Of a stretch of 60,000 nt of DNA, positions 11,523 to 23,939 are shown one piece after another. The notes beneath the pieces were generated by a model. That model was given only the letters and a program-made list of their open reading frames with translations. It ran no database searches and had not been told where the DNA came from. Position 1 is the first letter of the stretch, and every line of letters starts with the position of its first letter. Origin of the DNA: Tubulanus polymorphus (Eukaryota > Nemertea > Palaeonemertea > Tubulaniformes > Tubulanidae); contig NC_134030.1 of assembly GCF_964204645.1 (NCBI RefSeq), positions 15,158,447 to 15,218,446 on the forward strand, written 5' to 3'. Made by a program: the position numbers and the translations under genes.

Positions 11523-11983
11523 ATGGCCACCCCAATGGCAGCCACATTAAGATTCGACCTTTTGAAAAACCAGCATAGATGCCTATTCAAATCTTTGTAA
11601 TTTTTGTAATTCAAAAATTCAGTGCTTCTTAGTTCGATGTTCCTGTTTTCATCGCGCACGTGGTTTATATCATTGTTTACATTGTTAACGTCTTCAACAG
11701 CTGATACAACCGCACCCGCGTCTGTCAATAATCTAAATTGATTCATATACTAACATGGCCACCCCAATGGCAGCCACATTAAGATACGACCTTTTGAAAA
11801 ACCAGCATAGATGCCTATTCAAATCTTTGTAATTTTTGTAATTCAAAAATTCAGTGCTTCTTAGTTCGATGTTCCTGTTTTCATCACGCACGTGGTTTAA
11901 ATCATTGTTTACGTCTTCAACAGCTGGTACAACCGCATCCGCGTCTGTCAATAATCTTAATTGATTCATATACTAAAATGCTC
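11523..11983 (-). repeat. Tandem duplication of 232 bp with an open minus-strand frame in both copies
   Basis: Two near-identical copies, 11523-11754 and 11755-11983, each starting 'atggccaccccaatggcagc'. The minus strand reads M-N-Q-(F/L)-R-L-L-T-D-A in both. The second copy lacks 9 bases, three codons of an N-N-V-N-N run, so the frame is preserved. I do not recognise the peptide; it could be a coding exon duplicate or chance. Confidence 0.8.
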
Positions 11984-11999
11984 ACTATGAAAAAACTAT

Positions 12000-13760
12000 G
12001 CGGTGAATCAATCCGAAATTTTATTCGGTAGAATGTCAGACACTTATAGGTACCTTTCTTTAAAGGTTTATTTGTGGTATGTCATTAACAATCAGTTATA
12101 TAATACTTTAATCATAACTTTAAAGTGGCGTGCCGGCAGCGAACGCTCAAGCAAGGTCAGTCACTTAGGCCAACGATAACACGAAACAGATCACAGTTTT
12201 CCCGGTTAAGAGCGTCTCTCCACATAAGTTATAGTTAAGGGACTATTATGGACCATTTGTTGACACTAACCTTTAATTAACTTCGTATGGATACAATCAA
12301 GATGATTCCACCCTATAATTCCACTATTCAACGATCGACCCGCTGCTTAAACATGGCGCCGCCATTCATTAGGCTAGTCATAATGTATCTCTACGCACAT
12401 CAAAATCACACTTGAATTACAAGTGTTGACTCATGAGAAACAAACAAAATCTAGCAATTTGATCGGGAAAATAGCAGCACTATAGTTCAAATAAATTGCC
12501 CATGGGCAAAGTGTGGTTTACCTTGAAAGCTAGAGGTTGTTTGTAGTAAGGGCATTGCTTGAAAAATCTTTTTAATTCGTGACTTCAAAGTTCCACAAGT
12601 TTATATTGTATTTTATCTTTCTTAAAGAATAATTTTGTAGTCAAATAAGACCAAAGATATACATTTGGTTACGGTCCACGTCCAAAAGTTTGTAGGGTAC
12701 AGGTAGGCGTGGCAGGGAAATTATTTTATATTTTCGAAAAAAATATGTTTCACAATATGAAAATATTCAAATAGGCCTAAGGCCATCCCAAAATAATCTA
12801 CGTTGTGCACGGGAAATTTGTCTAATAGCGTAGATTTCGAGAATTATTCTAAAATTATAACTTCGTCCAGAGCGTCATCTCTTGTGTTAAAAATGAAACA
12901 GTACATTGAATATGTGCGCGGTTTTACATTACCAGCTTTGATATAGTCACTATGAGAATGAATGGCAGCTTATTGGAACACTGCCAGTTTCCAGGAAAAC
13001 TTAAATTAGGCCACATTGACAAGGCATGTTTTCACACGATGCACACTTGAATTCAAACATATATAATACGTAGCTCATACGTAGGCAGTGGGTCGGTCGG
13101 CCGTTTTTATCAAAAATAAAATCTATTTCAATGAATCCCAGAAAAAAAGTTTTCACTCGGAACCTTTGAAGTTGGGTCGGTCGGGTTACGGCAAACAGAC
13201 CATTAATATGGGATGGCCTAAAATTCATATGATGTCACATATCAGAGGATGGCTGAATATCAGGTCATGGAAACCTCTTCCAATGTTGGCCGCGGAAGTT
13301 AAAATACCGGTACAGAAGAAATCGGTTATTAGATCGTTTTAAATCCTGGCATTTACGACTACAATATTCAGACCTCGACCTATACTTTTAGTTTGCTGCT
13401 TAATATTTTCAGGTCATAAGAAATTACAATTTATTACAAATTCTATCAAACAGAAAACACAGCGCTCATCTTCTGCTACGATTATTCAGCCTATTTTCAT
13501 GTCAAACGCGCACGCGTTACAGCATCATCTTGAGTAGTATACTGTAAGAGCTTGTGTGTGTGTCGTGTAGCACTCTGCACGAACAGGTGGAGGCCTTGTG
13601 TAAGTGAATGTTCGCTTACGCTACAATGTCAATCAAAACAATCACCAGGTATTAACATGAAACAATACCTATGGCGGATGTGTGAAATAATTACATCCTC
13701 ACCAGCAATGAGCATTTAAAATGCTCTGTCTCCCAGCAAAATGCACTGATCTATTCAATT
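12000..13760. other. Intronic sequence without a supported gene
   Basis: No exon with matching splice sites could be defended. A short palindrome, 'atggcgccgccat' at 12353-12365, resembles paired YY1 sites. Overlapping frames at 13001-13342 are open on both strands but match nothing I know. Confidence 0.35.
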
Positions 13761-14455
13761 CCAACTGAAATTGTATGCCATATATCCTTACTTTATGTAG
13801 TAAAAATTTCAAAGCAATAGCACAACTAAAAGATTTATTTTCCACTGATCTACCCACTTTTCCACCGATATGTCGGAAGGCCGGATGTAAGGGGTTTCAT
13901 TGGGGTATAATTTTAGGCCTCAGAAAATTGTTACCTATGTATTTGACACTGATACATTGTATACCAGGGTATTTATAACCTTTGGGCTTACAAATAAGAC
14001 AAATAATTTGGATATATGTGACCTTGAAGATGGACAGTTTCTGGTTCTTCATTATTGTTATTGGTGTCCGTTGCCATGACAACCATATCAACAGGGTCTA
14101 AAAAGATTGTCACTGATTTCATTTTCATCATCAAAATCATTACCGGCACTATAAACCTATTTTCTGACTAAGTTTCATCATCTGAACTGGTGCTGTCATA
14201 TTCGTTGTCACTCTCAATTTGTTCACTACCAAATTCCAAGTCACCAGCATCACTGTCAGCATCATATACGAGCTGCTGAACCGTTTCATCCAGCCAAATT
14301 ATTTTTCCTGGCTCTTGCCATCTTGGATTTTATGCAGATGGCAGCACCAGCTGATACTGATAGATATGCCCTTAAGAAGGGTTAAGCGATACTGTATCAC
14401 ATACGGTATGGGTATGTTTAGGGATTTATCGACTAAGGCAAAACTAGACTGATCA

Positions 14456-14623
14456 ATGTTGTTTCGTAGTCATGTGGATTTTCAATGCGCCTGCTCCATT
14501 CGCCGTAATGTCCAAATTCTTCATGCAGATTTTACATTGAAACTTGTATATGTTGTTTGGCACCCGCTCGATCCAAGTTCTGTAGTCTGGGTTATAAAGC
14601 CAGCTATCTTTGAATGACCATTT
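14456..14623 (-). CDS. BED/C2H2-like zinc-finger fragment, probably transposon-derived
   Basis: The minus strand encodes a W-x-F-x-D-S-W-L-Y-N-P block, then W-I-E-R-V-P-N-N-I-Y-K-F-Q-C-K-I-C, and ends with G-A-L-K-I-H-M-T-T-K-Q-H and a stop. C-X2-C and H-X5-H would bind one zinc. This 55-60 residue module is found at the N-terminus of many transposase-like proteins in invertebrates. The frame stays open upstream to about 14869 but that part looks noncoding, so the true 5' boundary is unclear. No partner transposase domain was found nearby on this strand. Confidence 0.55.
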
Positions 14624-15302
14624 CCCCATATCATAAGAAATTCGCAAACCACCGCCACTTGCAATTTCAACGAAGACACAGTGAAAACGAAAACCCAGAT
14701 CCGAAAAGCCGACAGTAAAATAAAAACTTAAGACAGTAGGCGGCGCCACATTACAGGTCACTGAACAAGTGTGACAACGATAGAAGAAACGCTTCACCGG
14801 TCGGATCGCTAAAATATCGTTGCTGATTTTATTCAAACATGTAAATTGTGTTGTTTTCACTATTATCAAAACAACACTCCGGGAAAATGTTGCCTTTTCA
14901 GAAAAAACTGCCCCTGATACATTTTTACTGCTTTAAGTTGAAAATTTCTGATTTTTATGGCTGTATTTTTATTTTTCAATTTTTACTGCTTTTTACGGCT
15001 TTTACTGCCCGCGACGAAAACCTGAGTGTCTAAATTATATCCACTTGAACTAAGTGTAGATATGATTATGAAACAAAATGAATCAAAAGTAAAAAAAGAC
15101 CCCATCGTGAAGCAGCACACCAAGCTCGAGCCAAAATTGCTCAAATGGCGACCGATAGTGATCATGATTCGAATTAGACTTAGTTAATAATTTGCATTCG
15201 AAAGTGTTTAAGTTTACATCTGGGACTTCACCTGTTTAACTACAAATAACATGTGCAGACTTTATAAAAAGACACTACGACTGCGCTTTCCGGCGGGGGA
15301 AG

Positions 15303-15533
15303 ATGTCGGTGACGCCATTCAGTTTGACACTATTATTTCTAGTTTATAGTTTGAACCGCTTCATATCAGTACCTTTTCATTCAGGCGTTACAGAAATTCG
15401 ACTCTCCTTATATAAACGACTTTTCCTCAAAAATCTTTTTGCATTGCATGATGCCCCCCATCAAGTGAAATGCCTGAATGTAAAATACATCCCCACGGTA
15501 TGTCAACCTATTTATGAAGGCAGGAAATGAATG
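15303..15533 (+). CDS. Small open frame with signal-peptide-like start, uncertain
   Basis: A 75-codon frame starts at an ATG in a GC-richer patch ('gctttccggcgggggaag' just upstream). The first about 25 residues contain a hydrophobic run (L-T-L-L-F-L-V-Y) that could be a signal peptide or anchor; the rest is unremarkable. No splice sites, polyA signal or repeated copy supports it. It may be a chance frame in an intron. Confidence 0.2.
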
Positions 15534-15539
15534 ATACAA

Positions 15540-15950
15540 AACGGCTTTCGATGACCTTTCGATAACCTTGATCTTGACCTACAGGACTAGAAATCTAATC
15601 AGTCACTCACAGTCTCTAGGGTAACCCATCTCGAATATTTCACAGTTATCTTATACTGTTTATGAATTTAAGAGCCCGGAAATTAAAAATACAAAAACAG
15701 CTCCTGGTGACCTTGACCTTTGACCAACAGGTAGCGAAATGTAATTAGTTACAGTCTCTAGGATGACCCATCCAAAAAAATGTCACCAAATTATCTTTAA
15801 CCGTCTATGAGCCCGGAAATGAAAAATACATAGGCCTTACAGCTTCTAATAACCTTGACCTTTGACCAACAGGACCTGACATCTAATCAGTTACTCATGA
15901 TGTCTAAGATAATTCATCCATAGAATTTCATTAAGTTATCTTAAAGGTCG
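15540..15950 (+). repeat. Tandem repeat with TGACCTTGACCTTTGACC blocks
   Basis: Three diverged units of about 140-150 bp, each with 'gagcccggaaat', a GACCTTGACCTTTGACC-type block, 'aatctaatcagttact' and 'ctaggatgacccatcc'. Further single copies lie at 17400-17500 and 17990-18110. The block equals head-to-tail AGGTCA half sites on the minus strand, a nuclear-receptor-like arrangement. Confidence 0.75.
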
Positions 15951-18760
15951 ACTTCAAGTATAAAGGGCCCATCATCTGTCAGACATGGCAGTATCTCGGA
16001 ACCCATGGAGCAGTCAAGAGCTCTGGCGGTTGAAACTGGTATTTCCCTAATATCACTGTCAGTTAACCGATTTGGACCCTCCTTTTTGTCAGGGATATGT
16101 GTAAACATGCAATATAGCCATATCTATGGCTTAAAATTTAGGTTAGACCCTCCTTCATGCATAAATTAGCAATTTACTAAGTGCATTCTTCAAATTTTCA
16201 AATCTTTGAATGACAAGCTCGGAGGAGTCATTTCATCAAAATCAAACAAAATTGAACAAATTGAAAATACAGATTTTATTTTCAAATCCATCATTACTGG
16301 AGGAATTCTTATAAAAAAAACAAAGATTACTATGACCAAAATGATATCAAACAGAGACAAAAGAAGTTTTTTTATGTCACTGTGATACTTCAGGGTTTGT
16401 AGCCTCAGGACCAACCAAAATTCATGGCCATTTAAGGCCATTTGAGATGCACATTCAAGGCTTTTTACCCCATGAAAAAAATTTTTACGGCAATATTTCT
16501 TCGCTTCATCCATTCAAAAACAATCAAAACAGCTTTAACAGGGTTCATTGTGCCACTGCTGACCCGAATTCACTGATATTCACTGACACAGCCAACTACA
16601 GCAACTTTAAGAAATTTGATAATTTTGAGCCGAATGCCTACACTAATGGCCTTTAATTGGTTGAAGTACAGATTTTCTTGGAAATATAACGGAAAAAAAT
16701 AAGTGTGAAAACTGTATTGGGTTGAATTCAAATAATGGGAGAAAACTTACTTTTTGCAAATAATTAAGATGGAAATATCAAGAAAAAATCTTTTTTTAAA
16801 TCAAATCTGATGTAAACACCAATCAAATGTTTTTGGCGGGATTTCAGAGGGCATCCAAGTCAATTGACACCATCTCCATGAAAAGCACTATACATGCAGT
16901 AATAACACACAACTGAATGACGATTCATCATGAATACACAAAGTAGTGGGTTTTCCCCAATGACTCAAATAGACACCTACTGGGCAACATAGGCCTCTAA
17001 GGATAAAAAGAAATCAATACGATTTATAAACCATGCAGTAGACATCGTCATGCTGTTACCAAAATTTCCATCGTTACAAAAAACAGTCATAAATCTACAG
17101 ATTTGCAACATTTTCGCAATTTTCGCATTTCGCAATTTTCGCAATAAAATCAATTTTCATGACCAAAGTGCTAAATTCAAGGCTTTTCAAGGCCTTGAAT
17201 TTTTAGACAATTCAAGGCTATTCAAGGATTTCAAGGCCCGCTATGAACCCTGTGGTGATACTAGTGTGAGCCAGATGTGTTCCAGTAAACATTATTAACA
17301 AACTACCCCTTGCGAGTTGCCAGTGGGATGCGGCCTGCACTACAAATCTCAAGTACCAACCGGTAAGTTTTTGGACCTCCATTTAACTCGGCCTTTAAAC
17401 CGTTTATGAGTTAGCCCGGAAATGAAATTCACAAAATGGCTTCCTGCGACGTTGACCTTGGACCAACAGCACCTGAAATCTAATTAGTTACCCACGGTTC
17501 CTAGTGTGACTGGGACCAGAGTGGTCGGTTCGGATCGCTGGATACCCAACTGACTAAGAAAACGTTCTTATAATCCAATATCACAAAATTTCACTTTTAT
17601 TCGATCCTTCGTAGACAATAATTCTGTGCCGCAAAATTTCAATACAGATATAATTTGCAAATGCACCACCAATGAGCTACTACAACAATCGGTTTCCTCC
17701 ATAAAACGTAGGAAAAGTAAAAATTTGGGAGGGGAACACAGTCCCACAAGTCTGCTCCCTAAGAAATGACACGACATGATGACGTAGAAAGTTTCAGAGA
17801 TAACAAAATAAACAAAATTACGCCTAGAGGGGGATGTAGCTATTGTTAGAAAACCATTGGCTTCCTTCCACTAAATCATACACGTGACTAACTACATCAG
17901 ATGCTACGAGTTTACTGGGGCAAACTCATAAAAAGTAGAAACAGAGCGAAATAACCCCTGAGAACTGTCTTATATGTATTGACTCGATCACACTAGGATA
18001 ACCCATCCATAGAATTTCAGTAAATTATCTTAAGAGCCCGGAAATCAAATTTACAAAATGGCTTCATGTGACCTTGAGCTAAGACCTACAGGACCCACAA
18101 TCAAATTACCCAAAATGGAAATCTGAAGAAAATCTGTCAAAGGGTTTAGGTGCTAGGGCATGGAAACCACTGCGGACAGACATTCGGACAGACGGACGAA
18201 AAGTGTATACAATAGAACACAATGCAAAAACCAAACGGAAATCACAGGAGTCATTGAGTGAAAAATTGTCACAAAATTGTCACCGAAATTACATGAGTCG
18301 TCAAGCGAAAAACCATCGTAAAAATCTGAACAGAAATCACAGAAGTTGTCGAGCGAAGTAACGTCCGTTCAAAGGTCGAATCGAATTTTATCAAGGAAAA
18401 AGTGATGCGCAAAATTGACAGTTATTCTGTGCATTATATTCATATTACAATCTATAGGGCCTATTGACATATATAAAAATTTACAAGTCTGATTTTATAA
18501 ATAGTGTCAAACTTTCCAACAGATCAATTTTATTTGAACATGAATTCAGACAGATTCGCGGTAAAATATTGAATGATATTAGATCATTAGCGCCGAGTGT
18601 CATAACGTATTTATTAGTTATTTAAATATACTTAAATTTCTTCTCGTTAAGAAATCGCAGAAAGTACAATTTTGACAGCAATTGCCCTTTAACTCTTTGC
18701 CTGCCAGACTTATTTCTTTGCCAGGATTTCCACGTTTTTCAAAAATTCATAACATATAAA
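15950..18760. other. Intronic sequence with scattered repeat pieces, no gene supported
   Basis: Contains two copies of the GACCTTGACC repeat (17400-17500, 17990-18110), a TTCAAGG-rich stretch (17160-17245) and a GGACAGACGGACG tail at 18175-18200 similar to the one at 26830-26860. The 107-codon minus frame at 16190-16513 shows no domain I know and lies in low-complexity sequence. Confidence 0.4.
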
Positions 18761-18808
18761 CTAGAAGGTGTATTTTCATCAAAATGGTTTTATTTTGTTC
18801 ATTCGTTC

Positions 18809-19868
18809 TTACTTGTTACAATTCAGATTAGAAGTATTTCTTTTTAGAATGATACAGTCAGTAACAATCACCACTGCAGAGGGGCATTTTGCAGGTTTGC
18901 AAAAATATGTTCTATCTTTGCGATATCCACGTTTCTTGCAAACCCTGCAGGCCCTCTGTTCTCTATTCTTTGTGTTGCTTGCAGGAAGCATCCCTAATGG
19001 GTGGGTGGCAAATCCACCAACTAATCTGTTGACTGGATCAAATCTAGGAGCCCTGAAGTCCTGGAATTCAACATTTTGATCATCGGAATCTGATACCTGA
19101 GCTGGATGGAGCTTCTTAGGCCAAATTGCGAAATTATTGACTTCAAGCAACGGGATCTTCTCATTCTGATGCTTATCATTGTAAATCACATGAGCATTGT
19201 GAAGAGAAAGCCCAAGCAAATACAAGAAAAACTTTTTGGTCCATTTGATTGTCTTTCTAACAGTCGGATAGTAAGCCAGCATTTGGCCCAAGCGGTCCAC
19301 CCCATTCATATGAGCATTGTAATCAATCACCAGGTCAGGCTTTTCTAGCCTCTCGTGACCCCCACCCCTCTGCCTAATTTGGACATGATTCATTGAATCG
19401 CATGCTTTGTACTGATTACCTTCACACACTTTTTGTCCTGCCAAGATATAACTACACATGTTCCAGTGTCTCGAGAAAGGATTTGAGCTCTTTGAAGGAC
19501 ATGCCCACATGTACCACAATCACAAATTTCTGGTGGTTCACCCCTGTTTTTTCTCAGTGTTCCAACTACATAGGTATTAGCTCTGAACAGTGCCACGTTC
19601 AAGACAACAGAATTGTAATCGTAATCATTGTACAATGAATAGAAATTACTGACTAATCTGATTACCAGACTGAAGACAATCTCTTCATGTGTTCGTGCCC
19701 ACCCATCATAGGTGATTATATTCCAACAGTATGATGACTAGGAGTCGGCAAGGATGTAGCTTTTGATCCCATATTTAGTGGGCTTCATTGGTTAATATAC
19801 CCTGAAAACCAATCACCCTTTCCATTTCAACATACCTTCATCTATGGATATATGTTTATGCGAGTTGT
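18809..19868 (-). pseudogene. piggyBac transposase, C-terminal two thirds, broken
   Basis: Reads from an S-I-D-E-G-M-L motif near 19860 through P-M-K-P-T-K-Y-G-I-K, the Y-N-D-Y-D-Y-N-S block, T-Y-V-V-G-T-L-R-K-N-R and M-N-G-V-D-R-L-G-Q-M to a C-terminal cysteine-rich finger (C-X2-C ... C-X4-C). This is the order of the DDE_Tnp_1_7 domain followed by the piggyBac zinc finger. Stops near 19800-19830 and a frameshift between about 19390 and 19520 break it. The aspartate expected three residues after GVD is Gly here. The upstream end is cut by the hairpin repeat at 19886. The missing N-terminal part resembles 24632-24815 on the same strand. Confidence 0.88.
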
Positions 19869-19885
19869 AGTGTTCTTTTTTTATT

Positions 19886-19914
19886 AGGGTTTCTGCTGCT
19901 TTCGCAGAAACCCT
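19886..19914 (-). repeat. AGGGTTTCTGC hairpin terminus of an (AAT)n-linked repeat
   Basis: An 11-bp perfect stem (AGGGTTTCTGC / GCAGAAACCCT) with a 7-base loop, followed by 'cttgtaattctgttgatt' and an ATT microsatellite. The same hairpin plus microsatellite recurs at 54493 and 56511 in the other orientation. It abuts the truncated piggyBac, so it probably marks an insertion boundary. Confidence 0.75.
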
Positions 19915-20229
19915 CTTGTAATTCTGTTGATTATTATTATTATTATAAATGGTCCACTTTCCAGCCAAAATTTTTTCATAAAATGTAACTCCTCTCAGAT
20001 TCGACTACCAACAGCTTATAAACGTAATTTTAAATTCTGTCAGAAATATAACTCAGCGCCCGACCATTTCGAATTTGCGTATAGTAATCTATTATGAATT
20101 AATCCCGTGTAATTACCGGGTCTAAACAATGACAAGAATAACGCAAAGCATTGTCATCCATTGATAAAAGTACATCCCGAAAAGCCAACAAATTACCGGA
20201 CGACCTCGAGCGTCAAACTCAACCGTTAA

Positions 20230-21190
20230 TCGCGAATTCAGACTTTATGCAATTTAAGGTGAGAATCCACTAACCAGGGAAGACATGATTTCTTGGTCTA
20301 ACTGCAGTTAAGGTTACCTTTCCACTGGGTGGTGCTATGATGCATATGATAGCAAATGAGTACTCGGCAAAGCAATGATCATTGTTGGCTACCTACTTGC
20401 CTAATGCCTACCTTTTTGGGAGATACGCCTAGAATAGATTTAGGCCCTTAATGTAGTGTGTAGAGCCATTGGAAAGCCTTAGTAGTTAGTAAGGGACTTG
20501 TTTACACTTATGTATACGACTATTTATTTCAATTACTTTCTTTCCAGCTATTAATCGTGGAATGAACTGGTCACTACGGTCTTCAATTCCTTTGCCGATT
20601 TTTGCAGCTGGTGGGAATATATTTAAACCACGGTGTGCAAGTGTACGTATCAAATTAAGCGTCTCAGATGCTGTAAGTACTAGATTTTTTGTGTAATTGT
20701 TTTTTTCTAATGTCATGTTTAAAATATTTGGATCAGTAATCAGTCGTGCTAGTGTACATGCAGAATTGGATTCATTGTTATTATGGGATGATAATTCACG
20801 AGCATCATGAGTCCTTCGATATACTCTTGAAATGAAGCTTTTAAAAGTTTATCAGCGACTTGTTTTGGAGTAAACTGAATAGCCCTTAAAATACCAATTC
20901 CACATGGCTTAACGGTCGGTGTCTATGCTCTGCGAGACAGTAGTAATAGATGTTTCACAACAAACGCACAATTTAAATATTTATTATACTTTCTTTCACT
21001 GCTGCTCTATTATTTTACATAACTGAGTAATTCTTACATTAGATTGCTTAATTACAGGTGGAAAGAGGTCAGATGGCATGAAAATCGACTGTGGCTCACT
21101 AATTGACGCGCGCAGATAAAGCGTTGAGGTTTCAAAAGCATGAAGGTACAGAGCCACAACTTTCAGCGACCTTGACACCAAACACGCGAA
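20230..21190 (-). pseudogene. Unknown protein-coding repeat, copy A
   Basis: The minus strand carries a conserved exon-like block at 20996-21180 (P-Q-S-I-F-M-P-S-D-L-F-P-P-V-I-K-Q-S-N followed by a GTAAGA donor-like site). A second block at 20500-20905 reads K-P-C-G-I-G-I-L-R-A-I-Q-F-T-P-K-Q-V, then H-D-A-R-E-L-S, C-T-L-A-R-L-I-T-D-P, and G-I-E-D-R-S-D-Q-F-I-P-R-L-I-A-G-K-K-V to a stop. A diverged, more damaged copy is on the plus strand at 47110-47990, where the same frames are recognisable. I do not recognise the family. It could be a transposon protein with introns or a duplicated host pseudogene; the shared outer end near 20230/47990 favours a transposon. Confidence 0.5.
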
Positions 21191-21510
21191 CTATCTAGGT
21201 GCACGAATGTTGTGATGATGTCATAATACTCTAAATAAACAACTCCGCGAATCTCGCGATACACGCGTGGAAGGATCTTAAATCTATTCTCCGATGTATT
21301 TTAAATAATGTTTATAAAAGAATCCATTTAAAGACTGTAATTAACATACAAAACATAAAATTAATTGAAAGAAACATCGCTGGAAGATTAGTTTTAAAAA
21401 TTTGATTGGTGTCAATCATCAATTACCGCTAGTCAAAATGGCGGCCGTCGTGATAAACAAGACGGATAATTTTCTTTAACTGACTGGATGTGGTATAAAA
21501 TATAGTATTT
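21130..21510 (+). repeat. CpG-containing promoter-like segment, inverted copy at 26915-27520
   Basis: Shares the ATGGCGGC/GCCGCCAT motif, the 'cacgcgtggaaggatc' like motif and the 'gtgcacgaatgttgt' like stretch with 26915-27520 in reverse complement. It holds a YY1-like AAAATGGCGGCC, a TGATGTCAT CRE-like site and several CpGs. The promoter role is inferred from motifs only. Confidence 0.6.
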
Positions 21511-22109
21511 CACATCACAAATGGCCCAAATCCGTTTAAAAGAATAACAGTAGCGCACTCAAGGCACCAAGGTTGGAATATGGCTATGGATCATGATAAA
21601 ATAGCGCACTATGACCGATAAAATATCAGCTGTCAGTACTCGGTCATGGTGGTAGTCCTACTCTGTTGCATCGAATCGGAACCTATTCCCGAAGAAGCCA
21701 AGGTCCTAACGAGAAGAATAAACGAAACAAATGTTAGTGTCCTGCAGTCAATTCTACAGTGTCTAATTATCTTCCAGTGTCTACTCCATCCACACTTTTA
21801 TGTAGTCTACAAAACATGGACACGCCATACTTTATAGACTAGGTTCTCATCAAACAATCTTCTTGGGGTTGAGTGTACGTGTAGGTAGTGTACTCACTGC
21901 TACTTAGGATACTTATCTTATTTTTTGGCAACATTTTTGACAGACCACCTATCTACTAGTAAATTTTTTTTCCATGGACCCGAAAAGTAGGCCTAGGCCT
22001 CTTTAAGTCGTAAGTAGGTAGGCTATTCATGTCATTTATTAACATAACTATGAAGTCTTGAAATAAATTTCCACATGCAATTTTTTTATTTCAAAGGCAA
22101 TATTTCTTT

Positions 22110-22390
22110 TTCAGAGAGTTCGGCCTGTTACAGGAACCCAAACAATGGAAATTAAGAGATCAACTTGTGACTAGATAAGCCAGGTTTATAGGATTGGAGA
22201 TGATAAAAACTACAGATGTGGATTCAGTTACTGGAGCTAAATTAAGTGTAGATGCAGCCCAGCAAACGCTGGGTTTAGATGAACCTGCGTACTTTGAAAC
22301 CCGGGTTCAATGAGCTGTAGATGTGGTAATGAATATCTTAGTCAGAAAAAGAAGCAAATTGAAAGTACATGAATCTTTTATTTCGAACCT
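22110..22390 (+). pseudogene. Degenerate coding-like block, unrecognised
   Basis: After a 'tctttttcag' acceptor-like site, one frame reads F-G-L-L-Q-E-P-K-Q-W-K-L-R-D-Q-L-V-T-R, a TAA, then E-M-I-K-T-T-D-V-D-S-V-T-G, K-L-S-V-D-A-A-Q-Q-T-L-G-L-D-E-P, a TGA, and A-V-D-V-V-M-N-I-L-V-R-K-R. Two stops interrupt an otherwise continuous frame of about 90 codons. The composition looks protein-like, but I cannot assign a family. It may belong to the neighbouring unknown repeat, though it is on the other strand. Confidence 0.3.
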
Positions 22391-22399
22391 ATAACAACG

Positions 22400-23930
22400 A
22401 GACAAAGAAGGTCTGTATGCTACAAGCTATTTGAGCAATTGCGGTTATTAATTTGTAAAATGTATTGATATGATATGGAAGGCCAACTGCTGAATTCCAT
22501 GGGTACCATCAGAACCAAATGCGCGCTACTTGCCATCAACCTGAAATAAACTAATGTCAATATTATGTTATAAACAAATAAATATGAAAAAAATACAAAT
22601 TTCTGCTTGATACAACTTACATTTGAATGGGAAAATCGGCTTTAAAATATCTGCTATGTCAGACAAATAACTGACGAATCCGATAAAACAAAAAATATGT
22701 TATCTTCAAAATAAAATTAACAATTCAAAGACTTTTGGCAATCTTCCAATACAATATACAAAGGTCCCTAGTACGCTAAATACTAACTGAGCCAGACAAC
22801 CTGATGTCCTTTCAAGCAAAATTGAATTCGACATTAGATGTGAGACGCATGAAAATGAACCAAAGGCTGGTTTTCCACCAGAAACAGATCAATCAAATTT
22901 ATTTCCCTTTAGCTGTTTCCACAACAATGGTGCGGCACTGTTGGACAGGACGGACACACATTTTCAAGTTTGTATTAATCAATTTTCTACTGCGTCTGCA
23001 CAGTAATTAGTCAGAATTTTCAGGGAAATCCCCAATAAAAATGGCCCCACCACCCGAAGACCTGCAGATAAATTTCTGTGTCAGAGCCAAAATTGAGGTA
23101 ATGCCTGCGCTTACGCCTTTCTCGTGGAAAATCCTAGTTTAGGCATAATACGCAACCAATTCAATATTTCCTTATGCCAAATGATTAATAAAAGCCCTTC
23201 ATTTCTGGATTCAATAAGACTCAGTGTGTTTTTATAGACTGTGGCACTAGTCCAAATAGAATAATTTTCAATTTTGGTCCGCCGTTTATGATAAGGCCTA
23301 TCTTGATGACGCAAATTGTAAGTCAACTCGTAATAGGGAGTACACATTCTATTTATCAACTTGACAGATCTAATTACGTATGTTTTCAGATTTCGAATAA
23401 ACCCAATTATATTCGAGTAAAAGTCATCAAAATAAATAAGGTAAGAACGCTAGCTCATAAAATTAGTTTTGAAGTAGTATGAGAAACTGGGAATATCTCA
23501 CTTATTTCCAATGCCATATAAACATACAAGGTATCATTCGATTCGTTTTTAGATGGGTTTTAATACTATTGGGTATTTCGATGACTGAACTGTCTATTCT
23601 AACTTAAATTCTTACAAAACCTTGAGATTTCAGAGGCCCAAAACCGGCAAAATGACAAAATTACTTCCTGGTTTTCAGCGCGGCCCTGGGAAATTAATAT
23701 GGTGAAAGTTGAGAAAACTGGAACATAGGTAAACGCTAAAACACGTAAATTTTCATTTTAGATATGTTTCGGTTCGAATCCCAAATACTTTATACCTTAA
23801 ACATGACATTAGTCCGGGTGCTGTTCCGTATTCATTCTACACGCGCGCTCAGCCGCGAAGCTATTTTTAGCGCAACAATCAATTTAACCACTACGTCATA
23901 ACGTTCGACATGGTCGCATTTGCCTTTACT
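22400..23930. other. No feature recognised
   Basis: AT-rich sequence with no exon, transposon end or tandem structure that I could support on either strand. Confidence 0.35.
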
Positions 23931-23939
23931 CGTACCGTC

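Noticed and set aside
13001-13342. Overlapping 75- and 84-codon frames on opposite strands
   Set aside because: Mutually exclusive frames without motif, splice site or repeat support.
16190-16513. 107-codon membrane protein on the minus strand
   Set aside because: Hydrophobic run arises from an A/T-rich low-complexity stretch; no splice, start or domain evidence.
23111-23359. 82-codon minus-strand frame
   Set aside because: No recognisable domain or splice structure; looks like a chance frame in AT-rich intron.
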